Assembly (NCBI RefSeq): GCF_028736925.1
Contig: NZ_JAQZAT010000014.1
Span: 48,794 to 112,793 of the forward strand
Length of the DNA stretch: 64,000 nt
Origin: Flavivirga sp. 57AJ16
GTDB taxonomy: Bacteria; Bacteroidota; Bacteroidia; Flavobacteriales; Flavobacteriaceae
Reading direction: 5' to 3'
A model generated the notes under the pieces. That model made no database searches. It was not told the DNA's origin and was given only the letters and a program-made list of their open reading frames with translations. This document shows, in pieces, positions 55,097-64,000 of this stretch. Made by a program: the position numbers and the translations under genes. Each line of letters begins with the position of its first letter. The stretch's first letter is position 1.

Positions 55097-56545
55097 ATGT
55101 CTTTTAACAAAACTTATGAAAATGAGTTAGCCTTTCAAGCAGATCGTCGAAGAGCTACCGTTGAATTTATTAAAATTATAAGTGACCTTTGGTACGACAA
55201 GTCTATTGAATTAGTAATTTTCAGAAACCAACTTATCGATAGAAATGTCAGTCAAATTTTAAACTTACACGAATATGCCTGTAAATTTGTACAAAAACCC
55301 ATCTCTATTTTTGATTCAGTAGAAATTGCTCAAGCTATTAAAACGCTTGATATTCCTCCTGCAAAATTGGATATCGGAAAACTTACCTACGAATTTCATT
55401 TAGAGGAAAACAAGCATAGTAATGCCACCGCTTTTGTTATTAGAAAATTAAAAGACGCCCGTAAAAATGGTGATATCCTTCCTAAAAATGTAGTACTTTA
55501 TGGTTTTGGTAGAATTGGACGCCTAGTAGCTCGTGAAATCATGGCCCGAACCGGAAAAGGCAGTCAGCTACGCTTAAGAGCCATAGTAACTCGTGGGGCT
55601 ATTGATGAAAAAACACTTGAAAAACGTGCCTCTTTACTACGTAATGATTCGGTTCATGGTGATTTTTCAGGCACCGTTTCCGTAGATGCAAAAAACAATG
55701 CCTTAATTATAAACGGAACTACCGTAAATATTATTTCTGCGGATGCTCCAGAAGATATCGATTATACCAAGTATAAAATAAACAATGCATTGGTTATTGA
55801 TAATACAGGGGCTTTTAGAGATAAGGAAGCCTTAAGTAGGCATTTAAAATCAAAAGGTATTGATAAAGTATTATTAACAGCGCCCGGGAAAGAAGTTCCT
55901 AACATCGTTTATGGGGTAAACCATTCAGAACATAATCCGGATAAAGTTAATATTTTCTCTGCGGCCTCTTGTACTACCAATGCGATCACACCTGTTTTAA
56001 AAGCTATTGAAGATTCATTTGGCATAAAATCAGGTCATTTAGAAACCATTCACGCTTACACAAACGACCAGAATTTAGTGGATAATTTCCATAAGAAATA
56101 CCGTCGCGGCCGTGCGGCAGGTTTAAATATGGTCATTACAGAAACTGGAGCAGGCAGTGCTGTTGCAAAAGCCTTACCAAGTTTGGAAGGGAAACTAACA
56201 TCCAACGCCATTCGTGTTCCTGTACCTAATGGCTCTTTAGCTATTCTAAACTTAGAGTTAAAAACGAAAACATCCTTAAATAGCATTCATACTATTTTAA
56301 AGAAATATGCTTTAGAAGGCGATTTAGTCGAACAAATTAAATTCGAACTTAGCGACGAATTGGTATCTAGCGATATTATTGGAAGTTCCGCGCCCTCAAT
56401 TTATGATAGCAAAGCAACTATTGTACGTAAAGATGGTAAAAATGCCATCTTATATATATGGTACGATAATGAATATGGATATAGCCACCAAGTAATAAGA
56501 TTGGCAAAATATATAGCCAAAGTAAGACGTTATACCTATTATTAA
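55097..56545 (+). CDS. glyceraldehyde-3-phosphate dehydrogenase, long form
   Basis: The ATG at 55097 gives 482 aa; the frame upstream to 55004 crosses a terminator and promoter and is rejected. A helical N-terminal extension of about 130 residues (FNKTYENELAFQADRRRATV) precedes a complete GAPDH: YGFGRIGRLVAREIM (135-149), catalytic Cys292 in SAASCTTNAITP, HAYTNDQNLVDN, and NEYGYSHQVIRLAKY at the end. Classical GAPDH is about 335 aa. The long form recurs in Bacteroidetes beside or instead of the classical one; its direction (glycolytic or gluconeogenic) and cofactor are not evident. Confidence 0.93.
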   Translation: MSFNKTYENELAFQADRRRATVEFIKIISDLWYDKSIELVIFRNQLIDRNVSQILNLHEYACKFVQKPISIFDSVEIAQAIKTLDIPPAKLDIGKLTYEFHLEENKHSNATAFVIRKLKDARKNGDILPKNVVLYGFGRIGRLVAREIMARTGKGSQLRLRAIVTRGAIDEKTLEKRASLLRNDSVHGDFSGTVSVDAKNNALIINGTTVNIISADAPEDIDYTKYKINNALVIDNTGAFRDKEALSRHLKSKGIDKVLLTAPGKEVPNIVYGVNHSEHNPDKVNIFSAASCTTNAITPVLKAIEDSFGIKSGHLETIHAYTNDQNLVDNFHKKYRRGRAAGLNMVITETGAGSAVAKALPSLEGKLTSNAIRVPVPNGSLAILNLELKTKTSLNSIHTILKKYALEGDLVEQIKFELSDELVSSDIIGSSAPSIYDSKATIVRKDGKNAILYIWYDNEYGYSHQVIRLAKYIAKVRRYTYY

Positions 56546-56585
56546 TATAGAGCATCTAAATTTAAATTTAAATCGTATATAAATT

Positions 56586-56609
56586 AGCCTCATTTTATGA
56601 GGCTTTTTC
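56586..56609 (+). terminator. terminator after the GAPDH gene
   Basis: AGCCTCA and TGAGGCT form a 7-bp stem with a short loop, followed by a T-run. Confidence 0.85.
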
Positions 56610-56673
56610 TTTATTTATAATCGTATAATAAACAATATTTTATAACTTCGTAAACTATTTAAATAAATCATAA

Positions 56674-57294
56674 ATGAATTCCATAAAACAACGCGCTCTC
56701 TTAATTTTACTTCTCTTATTCTCATTACTTACTTTTTCACAAACAAAAAATGAAAAAGACAACCTTTCTTTAAATAGCGGTACCATAGATAACCAATTTG
56801 ATTTTGTTATACAAAAATCCTATACTTATAAAGGAAGTGGTAAAATATACAAAAATGTAGAGCGTCATTGGTTATACACATTAAAAGCTCATACACTTGA
56901 TTCTTTAAAGGCTGTACATAAAGAACTTGCAAACACCAGGTTGGTTGTTAAAAACCAAGGCAAAGAGATTTCAGATTTAAAACAAAACCTTAACAATACA
57001 CAAAATAATTTAGAGAAAACCAATACAGAGAAAAACAATATGGCACTATTTGGTATGCAAATGAGCAAATCAAGCTACAATGTGCTTATGTGGACTATTA
57101 TTGCCAGTTTATTAGCATTACTTATCTTATTTATTTATAAATTTAAAAACAGTAACGCTATTACCAAAGGTGCTAAACACGCGCTTGCAGAAATTGAAGA
57201 AGAGTTTGAAGAACACCGAAAAACAGCTTTAGAGCGTGAACAAAAAGTAAGACGTCAATTACAGGACGAAATAAACAAACAAAAAGGATTATAA
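56674..57294 (+). CDS. exported coiled-coil protein with one membrane segment
   Basis: This 206-aa protein has a signal peptide (about 1-22, LLTFSQ), an extracytoplasmic region with a predicted coiled coil (about 80-122, LKAVHKELANTRLVVKNQGK), one membrane segment (about 134-155, WTIIASLLALLILFIYKF) and a charged cytoplasmic-side tail (about 165-206). I do not know a characterised family. It lies directly upstream of trmD and similar proteins may carry a 'tRNA methyltransferase' label by neighbourhood; nothing in its sequence supports that activity. Confidence 0.8.
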   Translation: MNSIKQRALLILLLLFSLLTFSQTKNEKDNLSLNSGTIDNQFDFVIQKSYTYKGSGKIYKNVERHWLYTLKAHTLDSLKAVHKELANTRLVVKNQGKEISDLKQNLNNTQNNLEKTNTEKNNMALFGMQMSKSSYNVLMWTIIASLLALLILFIYKFKNSNAITKGAKHALAEIEEEFEEHRKTALEREQKVRRQLQDEINKQKGL

Positions 57295-57314
57295 ACACAT
57301 CCGAATACAAATTT

Positions 57315-57346
57315 AAAAATCTGTAATTTCACATTACAGATTTTTT
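57315..57346 (+). terminator. terminator between the coiled-coil gene and trmD
   Basis: AAAAATCTGTAAT and ATTACAGATTTTT form a 13-bp perfect stem with a 5-nt loop and trailing T residues. Confidence 0.9.
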
Positions 57347-57370
57347 CTTTGCAATTCTTAAAACGAGGAA

Positions 57371-58051
57371 ATGCGCATAGATATTATTACTGTTTTACCA
57401 GAATTACTCAAAAGCCCTTTTGAAGCCTCTATATTGAAACGTGCTATTGAAGCTGATTTAGTAGAAGTACACTTTCATAATTTACGAGATTATACTACAG
57501 ATAATTATAAATCTATTGATGACACACAATTTGGTGGTGGGGCAGGTATGGTCATGATGGTAGAACCCATTGATAAGTGTATTTCTGCCTTAAAAGCGGA
57601 AAGGGATTATGACGAGATTATTTATATGACACCAGATGGTGAAACTTTAAAACAAGGCATAGCGAACCAAATATCCTTAAAAGAGAATATCATTATTTTA
57701 TGCGGGCACTATAAAGGTGTAGACCAACGTGTACGTGATCATATTATAACTAAAGAGGTTTCTATTGGCGATTACGTATTATCAGGTGGCGAATTAGGAG
57801 CTGCTGTACTATGTGATGCCGTCATACGATTAATTCCAGGTGTATTGGGAAATGAGACTTCTGCCCTAACCGACTCCTTTCAAGATAATTTATTAGCACC
57901 ACCTATTTATACCAAACCTCGAGACTACAAAGGTTGGAAAGTCCCAGAATTGTTATTTAGCGGAAACCTCCCTGAAATAGAAAAATGGCGAGAAGAACAG
58001 GCTTACCAACGTACTAAAGAGAAACGCCCGGATTTATTAGATAACCTATAA
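57371..58051 (+). CDS. trmD: tRNA (guanine-N1)-methyltransferase
   Basis: TrmD methylates G37 of tRNAs and prevents frameshifting. The 226-aa protein has the SPOUT knot motifs [46 protein letters not shown] and the C-terminal [20 protein letters not shown]. It starts [12 protein letters not shown], as usual. In many bacteria rplS follows directly; here a small membrane-protein gene lies in between. Confidence 0.98.
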   Translation: MRIDIITVLPELLKSPFEASILKRAIEADLVEVHFHNLRDYTTDNYKSIDDTQFGGGAGMVMMVEPIDKCISALKAERDYDEIIYMTPDGETLKQGIANQISLKENIIILCGHYKGVDQRVRDHIITKEVSIGDYVLSGGELGAAVLCDAVIRLIPGVLGNETSALTDSFQDNLLAPPIYTKPRDYKGWKVPELLFSGNLPEIEKWREEQAYQRTKEKRPDLLDNL

Positions 58052-58064
58052 ACAACAAATAATT

Positions 58065-58388
58065 ATGAGTGAACTTACAAATGACTATATGATTTATTTT
58101 AGCATTGCAACGGTATTTAATAGTATAGCACATTTAATGGCAATAATTGCTAGTATTATCCTAGTAACCAAAGTAAAAAAAACGGGAACTTACCTTATGT
58201 TATTGGGATCAATTCTAAAAATAATAATGGTGATCTTAAACATTGCTTTACCCATCCTAACCAGAACATCAGAGAGTTTGTTAAGCCTACAAGGAGGTCT
58301 TTCTATTTTAACAAGCTTATCTGTATTCATTTTTGCTCTTGGATTCATATTGTATGCAACCCAATTGGTAAAACAAAACCCATCTTAA
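58065..58388 (+). CDS. small membrane protein between trmD and rplS
   Basis: The 107-aa protein has three or four hydrophobic segments (about 13-35, 41-62 and 73-98) with short turns such as VTKVKKTGTYLM. I do not recognise a family. It starts 13 bp after trmD on the same strand and is probably co-transcribed; a fresh promoter then serves rplS. The coding frame fits its neighbours' codon use. Confidence 0.75.
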   Translation: MSELTNDYMIYFSIATVFNSIAHLMAIIASIILVTKVKKTGTYLMLLGSILKIIMVILNIALPILTRTSESLLSLQGGLSILTSLSVFIFALGFILYATQLVKQNPS

Positions 58389-58463
58389 CTTTTGGTCCTA
58401 ATAAAAAAAGCTGGGTAAACAAAAAACTTTTAACTTATTACTTATAACTTATAACTTTTTATT

Positions 58464-58545
58464 TATCTTTGCAGCCAATTTCGGGTTAACCTCTGGCGAG
58501 AATCGTGAATGTTGTTCTGAATTAATTATAATTAAATTTAAAGAT
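58464..58545 (+). promoter_or_regulatory. rplS promoter and leader
   Basis: TATCTTTG (58464-58471) is a good TAnnTTTG -7 element. The expected leader of about 65-70 nt contains GGTTAACC and CTCTGGCGAG, which could pair locally. Autoregulatory leaders are common for ribosomal-protein genes and I recall an L19 leader being proposed in Flavobacteria; I cannot verify that this one matches. Confidence 0.5.
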
Positions 58546-58896
58546 ATGGAATCTTTAGTAAAATTTGTACAAGACGAATTTGTAACAAGAAAAGATTTAC
58601 CAGAATTTTCAGCTGGAGATACAATTACCGTTTATTACGAAATTAAAGAAGGAAGTAAAACAAGAACTCAGTTTTTTAGAGGTGTAGTTATACAAAGAAG
58701 AGGATCTGGAACATCAGAAACTTTTACCATCAGAAAAATGTCTGGGTCTATTGGGGTTGAACGTATTTTCCCAATTAACTTACCTGCATTACAAAAAATA
58801 GAAGTTAACAAACGTGGTCAAGTACGTAGAGCAAGAATCTACTACTTTAGAGGTCTTACTGGTAAAAAAGCCAGAATTAAAGAAAGCAGACACTAG
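58546..58896 (+). CDS. rplS: 50S ribosomal protein L19
   Basis: The 116-aa protein has the L19 pattern: FSAGDTITVYYEIKEGSKTR, FFRGVVIQRRGSGTSETFTI, SGSIGVERIFPINLPALQKI and VRRARIYYFRGLTGKKARIK. It lies at the 30S-50S interface of the ribosome. Length is normal. It has its own promoter and a terminator directly downstream. Confidence 0.98.
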   Translation: MESLVKFVQDEFVTRKDLPEFSAGDTITVYYEIKEGSKTRTQFFRGVVIQRRGSGTSETFTIRKMSGSIGVERIFPINLPALQKIEVNKRGQVRRARIYYFRGLTGKKARIKESRH

Positions 58897-58924
58897 TAAC
58901 TTATTATTGCAAAGCAATTATTTA

Positions 58925-58954
58925 AAAGCTTCGGTTTATACCGGAGCTTTTTTT
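58925..58954 (+). terminator. terminator after rplS
   Basis: AAGCTTCGGT and ACCGGAGCTT pair (one mismatch) around a 4-nt loop, followed by a run of T. Confidence 0.9.
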
Positions 58955-59149
58955 ATTAACAAAAGTTCATAAGTATGGTTTATAAGTCGTTGATATTTAA
59001 AGCCTTGAAAAATTTGTTTTTTTGATTTCTGGTTTTATCTTAGCTAAAGAAATAATAACAACCTTGGTTGGTTTCATGGTAACATGGATTTATATTATAA
59101 TCTAAATAAGGTAACGTTCTTTATTATAATTGTTTTTTGAGGTTTTGTA
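58955..59149. other. AT-rich spacer before the structured RNA candidate
   Basis: No gene is visible. The segment leads into the candidate RNA that starts near 59150. It contains the small palindrome TTCATGGTAACATGG-like near 59078-59092. I see no standard promoter. Confidence 0.4.
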
Positions 59150-59400
59150 GTGCCACGTGTATGCGTGAGCGAGCTAAAAACCATGACATTACAAGAAGTC
59201 CTAAATGTGAAAGCAGTTAGCAACTGGTGTAATTGAAAGCTTAAAAAGCAACAGAAACGAAAGTGTATGTTGTGTCATGAGAGCAATGCTTTAAACAAGC
59301 TTAACGTGAAAACGAAAAGTGCAGTTAATAGCATCAAGAAAAACGATTAACAGAAACATGCTTAGTGATAGGTCAATGCATATTGAAAATTGCTAACTTG
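59150..59400 (+). ncRNA. structured RNA, group II intron 5'-domain-like remnant
   Basis: This non-coding stretch has many nested complementary pairs: CATGACA (59182) with TGTCATG (59273), ATTACA with TGTAAT inside it, CTAA/TTAG, CAACA/TGTTG with ACGAAAGT, ATGCT/AGCAT and TTAAC/GTTAA enclosing CGTGAAAACG. GAAA-type loops recur. The 5' end GTGCC and the general layout resemble domain I of bacterial group II introns. No reverse transcriptase frame and no domain V hairpin (GAGC...GTTC type) follow, so it would be a truncated remnant. Alternatively it is an unrelated structured RNA. Confidence 0.45.
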
Positions 59401-61968
<2,568 letters not shown>

Positions 61969-61992
61969 ATAATTTAAAATACTTTTAATATC

Positions 61993-62038
61993 AAGGGGAT
62001 GAATTCTTTGGATTTTAACTTAGAATTCATCCTCTTTT
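61993..62038 (+). terminator. terminator after icd
   Basis: AAGGGGATGAATTCT and AGAATTCATCCTCTT form a 15-bp stem with G-T pairs and a 14-nt loop, followed by TTT. Confidence 0.8.
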
Positions 62039-62100
62039 ATATTTCTATAAAAATAAAAGTTTGGCAATGTTCTTTATGTCTAAAACTGAAGATTAATTCA

Positions 62101-62108
62101 TACTTTTG
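62101..62108 (+). promoter_or_regulatory. -7 element candidate (TACTTTTG) for murQ
   Basis: TACTTTTG fits TAnnTTTG and ends 4 bp before the murQ ATG, so the message would be almost leaderless. Confidence 0.55.
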
Positions 62109-62112
62109 AATC

Positions 62113-62931
62113 ATGAGTTTTACCAAAACAACAGAACAGGATTCCAATTACGATCATCTAGAAAAGATGTCTATCAATGAGCTATTAAGCAGTATTAATA
62201 ACGAAGATAAAACAGTACCTCTAGCTGTTGAAAAAGCACTGCCACAAATAGAGAAACTAATAGAAAGGATCGTAGAAAAATTAAAATTAGGCGGACGACT
62301 GTTTTATATTGGAGCTGGTACTAGTGGTCGTTTAGGTATTCTAGATGCATCAGAGTGCCCTCCTACTTTTGGGGTTTCTTTCGACCTAGTAATTGGCCTT
62401 ATTGCTGGTGGAGACGTAGCTATAAGAAAAGCTGTAGAGTTTGCTGAAGATTCGCTAACCCAAGGATGGGAAGATCTTCAAAAATATAATGTAAATTCAA
62501 ACGATGTCGTTGTAGGCATTGCTGCTTCTGGCACAACACCATATGTCATAGCTGCTCTAAAATCATGTAATAAAAATGACATTGTTACAGGGTGCATTAC
62601 ATGCAATCATAATAGTCCTTTATCTCAAACAGCACAATTCCCCATAGAAGTTATAGTAGGTCCAGAATTTGTTACTGGTAGCTCTAGAATGAAAGCTGGC
62701 ACAGCTCAAAAGTTAATTCTTAATATGATAACAACCTCCACGATGATCCAATTGGGACACATAAAAGGGAATAAAATGGTTGACATGCAATTAAGCAATA
62801 ACAAACTAGTAAATAGAGGAGTTAAAATGATTATGAGCGAATTAAAAGTCTCAGAAAAAGAAGCACAGCTATTATTAACAAAATATGGTAGTGTGCGCTC
62901 AGCTATTAAAAATTATAACCGTGGAAACTAA
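62113..62931 (+). CDS. murQ: N-acetylmuramic acid 6-phosphate etherase
   Basis: MurQ removes the lactyl ether from MurNAc-6-phosphate to give GlcNAc-6-phosphate in cell-wall recycling. The 272-aa SIS-domain protein has FYIGAGTSGRLGILDASECP (about 62-81), VVGIAASGTTPYVIAAL and VGPEFVTGSSRMKAGTAQKL, the etherase signature. The length is slightly below the usual 300, with a short C-terminus. Its end overlaps the start of the next gene by 11 bp. Confidence 0.95.
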   Translation: MSFTKTTEQDSNYDHLEKMSINELLSSINNEDKTVPLAVEKALPQIEKLIERIVEKLKLGGRLFYIGAGTSGRLGILDASECPPTFGVSFDLVIGLIAGGDVAIRKAVEFAEDSLTQGWEDLQKYNVNSNDVVVGIAASGTTPYVIAALKSCNKNDIVTGCITCNHNSPLSQTAQFPIEVIVGPEFVTGSSRMKAGTAQKLILNMITTSTMIQLGHIKGNKMVDMQLSNNKLVNRGVKMIMSELKVSEKEAQLLLTKYGSVRSAIKNYNRGN

Positions 62932-63151
62932 AAAAACAAATAAGGAGGTTCTTGTAAAAGGGTTAAAAATAATGGGAATGTCTTTAGGGGGCATGTTTTT
63001 AGGTCCACTACTCATTCATGTAGCTTTTAGTAACCAAGAAAAGCCTTTGTACATACCTATTCTTGTCGTTTCTATTATTATTTGTGGATTAGCTGTATAT
63101 TTAGCATTTAAAGGCCTAAGGACTATATTAGATAGCATGTTTAAAAAATAA
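62921..63151 (+). CDS. DUF6095-like small membrane protein
   Basis: Starting at GTG 62921 gives 76 aa (VETKKTNKEVLVKGLKIMG, read as Met). The longer open frame from 62885 only reads through the end of murQ. Two membrane segments (about 20-37 and 46-66) carry the pattern SLGGMFLGPLLIHVAFSNQE and PLYIPILVVSIIICGLAVYL, which I recognise as DUF6095 of Flavobacteriia; the function is unknown. It is coupled to murQ by overlap. Confidence 0.8.
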   Translation: METKKTNKEVLVKGLKIMGMSLGGMFLGPLLIHVAFSNQEKPLYIPILVVSIIICGLAVYLAFKGLRTILDSMFKK

Positions 63152-63152
63152 T

Positions 63153-63647
63153 CTAATACGTGCGCTCTTTGGGAGTCGTTGGATTATAACCAAAATCACT
63201 GTCATTGATCACAATACCTAATCTATCCAAAATATAATTTATTATAGCATAATGGTGTATTGTATGACTGTTAGCTTGAGAGAGCAAAGCTGATAAAGTG
63301 TATGGCATTTTAATCTTTCCAAGACCTAAATCATCTGTTACTTGAATTGTTCTATTAAGATCTCCTTCTAAATTTCTAAGGCTACCCTTTAAGCTCTGTA
63401 AATAGTCTTTCGCAGAATGACAGCAAGTTTCAATTTTATTATCTCGTTTTCTTGCTGTTAAATCAACACGATCCCTTTTCATATTTATAATACAATCATA
63501 AAAATCTAAAATATGTCTTAGATGGGAGCCTATACTTGAATTATAAGGAGGCACAGATTGATTACTTAATATAGCATCGTCCAACTTATCAAGCAAATAT
63601 TGAGATTTTTGTAATGTATTGAGGGTCGATTTAATAATGATGTCCAT
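63153..63647 (-). CDS. DinB-family protein
   Basis: The 164-aa four-helix-bundle protein has the three expected metal-binding histidine positions: GSHLRHILDFYDC near residue 41 and NSHTIHHYAIINYIL near residue 132. DinB/YfiT-like proteins bind nickel or zinc and some are thiol-dependent transferases; the substrate is unknown. It is convergent with the DUF6095 gene, with one base between the stops. Confidence 0.87.
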   Translation of the reverse strand: MDIIIKSTLNTLQKSQYLLDKLDDAILSNQSVPPYNSSIGSHLRHILDFYDCIINMKRDRVDLTARKRDNKIETCCHSAKDYLQSLKGSLRNLEGDLNRTIQVTDDLGLGKIKMPYTLSALLSQANSHTIHHYAIINYILDRLGIVINDSDFGYNPTTPKERTY

Positions 63648-63723
63648 GGATACTAAAATAGTTAAATAAACTCTAATAAAGAATCATTTTCCTTTAGTCT
63701 TTGAAGTATCACTTCCTTACATA

Positions 63724-63903
63724 GATCTCCTTTAAACTTTTTGGATGATAGTGAGAATTAATAATTTCCTGCTTACTTGCCGACAGCTATTTTTCATTTG
63801 AAGGCTATTTTGATTTGTATAGCAGCGCTACAGAAGGAAAAGAAGGTAAAAATCAGGTGTAAAAAGGATATTTTTAGCCCATTTAAAAAGTTTAGGCGGG
63901 CTC
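63724..63903. repeat. 160-bp palindromic element, copy D
   Basis: TTTAAACTTTTTGGATGA at the left and CATTTAAAAAGTTTAGGCGG at the right are the pairing arms. The core TGTATAGCAGCGCTACAGAA and the flanking AAGGAAAAGAAGG correspond to copies A and B. It lies between the DinB gene and the 5S rRNA terminator. Confidence 0.8.
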
Positions 63904-63912
63904 AAAATAGAG

Positions 63913-63947
63913 CAAAAAAAATCCCGGTCCAAATAAAGGACCGGGAT
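63913..63947 (-). terminator. terminator of the rRNA operon
   Basis: ATCCCGGTCC and GGACCGGGAT form a 10-bp perfect stem; on the minus strand it is followed by seven T residues. It lies 7 bp beyond the 5S rRNA 3' end. Confidence 0.93.
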
Positions 63948-63954
63948 CAAGAAA

Positions 63955-64000
63955 GGCAACGACCTACTCTCCCGCAAATGCAGTACCATCGGCGCTAATG
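63955..64000 (-). rRNA. rrf: 5S ribosomal RNA, 3' end only
   Basis: The minus strand reads CCGATGGTACTGCATTTGCG followed by GGAGAGTAGGTCGTTGCC, the conserved 3' end of bacterial 5S rRNA. About 46 nt are in the window; the rest of the gene, and presumably the 23S and 16S genes, lie beyond the right edge. Confidence 0.93.

Noticed and set aside
59150..59400. tmRNA or RNase P RNA
   Set aside because: The conserved P-RNA word GGAAAGTCC and a tmRNA tag frame with tRNA-like ends are absent.
63777..63998. 73-codon plus-strand open frame at the right edge
   Set aside because: It lies within repeat copy D, the rRNA terminator and the 5S rRNA gene.

Overview
The window looks like core chromosome of a low-GC marine-type Flavobacteriaceae (Bacteroidetes). 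The case rests on AT-rich DNA, A-rich leaders without clear Shine-Dalgarno sites, repeated TAnnTTTG promoter -7 elements, and lineage-typical genes: the short RpoZ/omega protein, DUF4835, DUF6146, DUF6787, DUF6913, DUF6095, BatA-type and DUF2279 proteins, M61 peptidase, monomeric isocitrate dehydrogenase and a long GAPDH. No phage, plasmid, transposase, CRISPR array or tRNA gene was found.

Left part (1-11.6 kb): the 3' end of a LuxC-like acyl-CoA reductase, then serine biosynthesis (serC, serA) with a DUF937 gene. A four-gene cassette at 4.6-8.3 kb (small membrane protein, His/Cys-rich exported peptide, TonB-dependent receptor, acidic lipoprotein) looks like an outer-membrane metal-uptake unit. 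After it come folE, a LolD-type ATPase and a TIGR02757 gene.

Middle (11.8-35 kb): an M61 peptidase and a glycosyltransferase; an XRE regulator with a membrane tail; a BatA-type protein coupled to a dihydroorotase homologue that has lost its metal ligands; an envelope-type two-component system; then two runs of housekeeping genes on the minus strand, coaE-YbbR-GT2-fabI and TPR-recN-DUF4835-coaBC-rpoZ-bamD, followed by dapA-DUF6913.

Right part (35-64 kb): a 5'-nucleotidase split into two genes in reversed domain order; two YhhN-like membrane proteins around a DoxX protein; GNAT-prmC-ligA; LEA2-ribD-HAD-YigZ; dnaA with a phosphatase and an RsmI-like methyltransferase; cell-wall genes (lysozyme-like, DUF2279, mltG); GNAT-dapF; htrA; gap; trmD and rplS; icd; murQ. 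The 3' end of a 5S rRNA gene (minus strand) lies at the right edge, so an rRNA operon continues beyond the window.

The least ordinary content is between genes: a family of about 160-bp palindromic elements in four places whose arms differ between copies but stay self-complementary; two other terminal-inverted-repeat elements; a composite repeat present twice in opposite orientation; a 7-bp tandem repeat against the serA start; phased CGTTAA/TTAAC repeats ahead of the two-component operon, htrA and the XRE gene; and an orphan structured RNA at about 59.15-59.4 kb that resembles the 5' domains of a group II intron. No complete new defence or mobile system was recognised.
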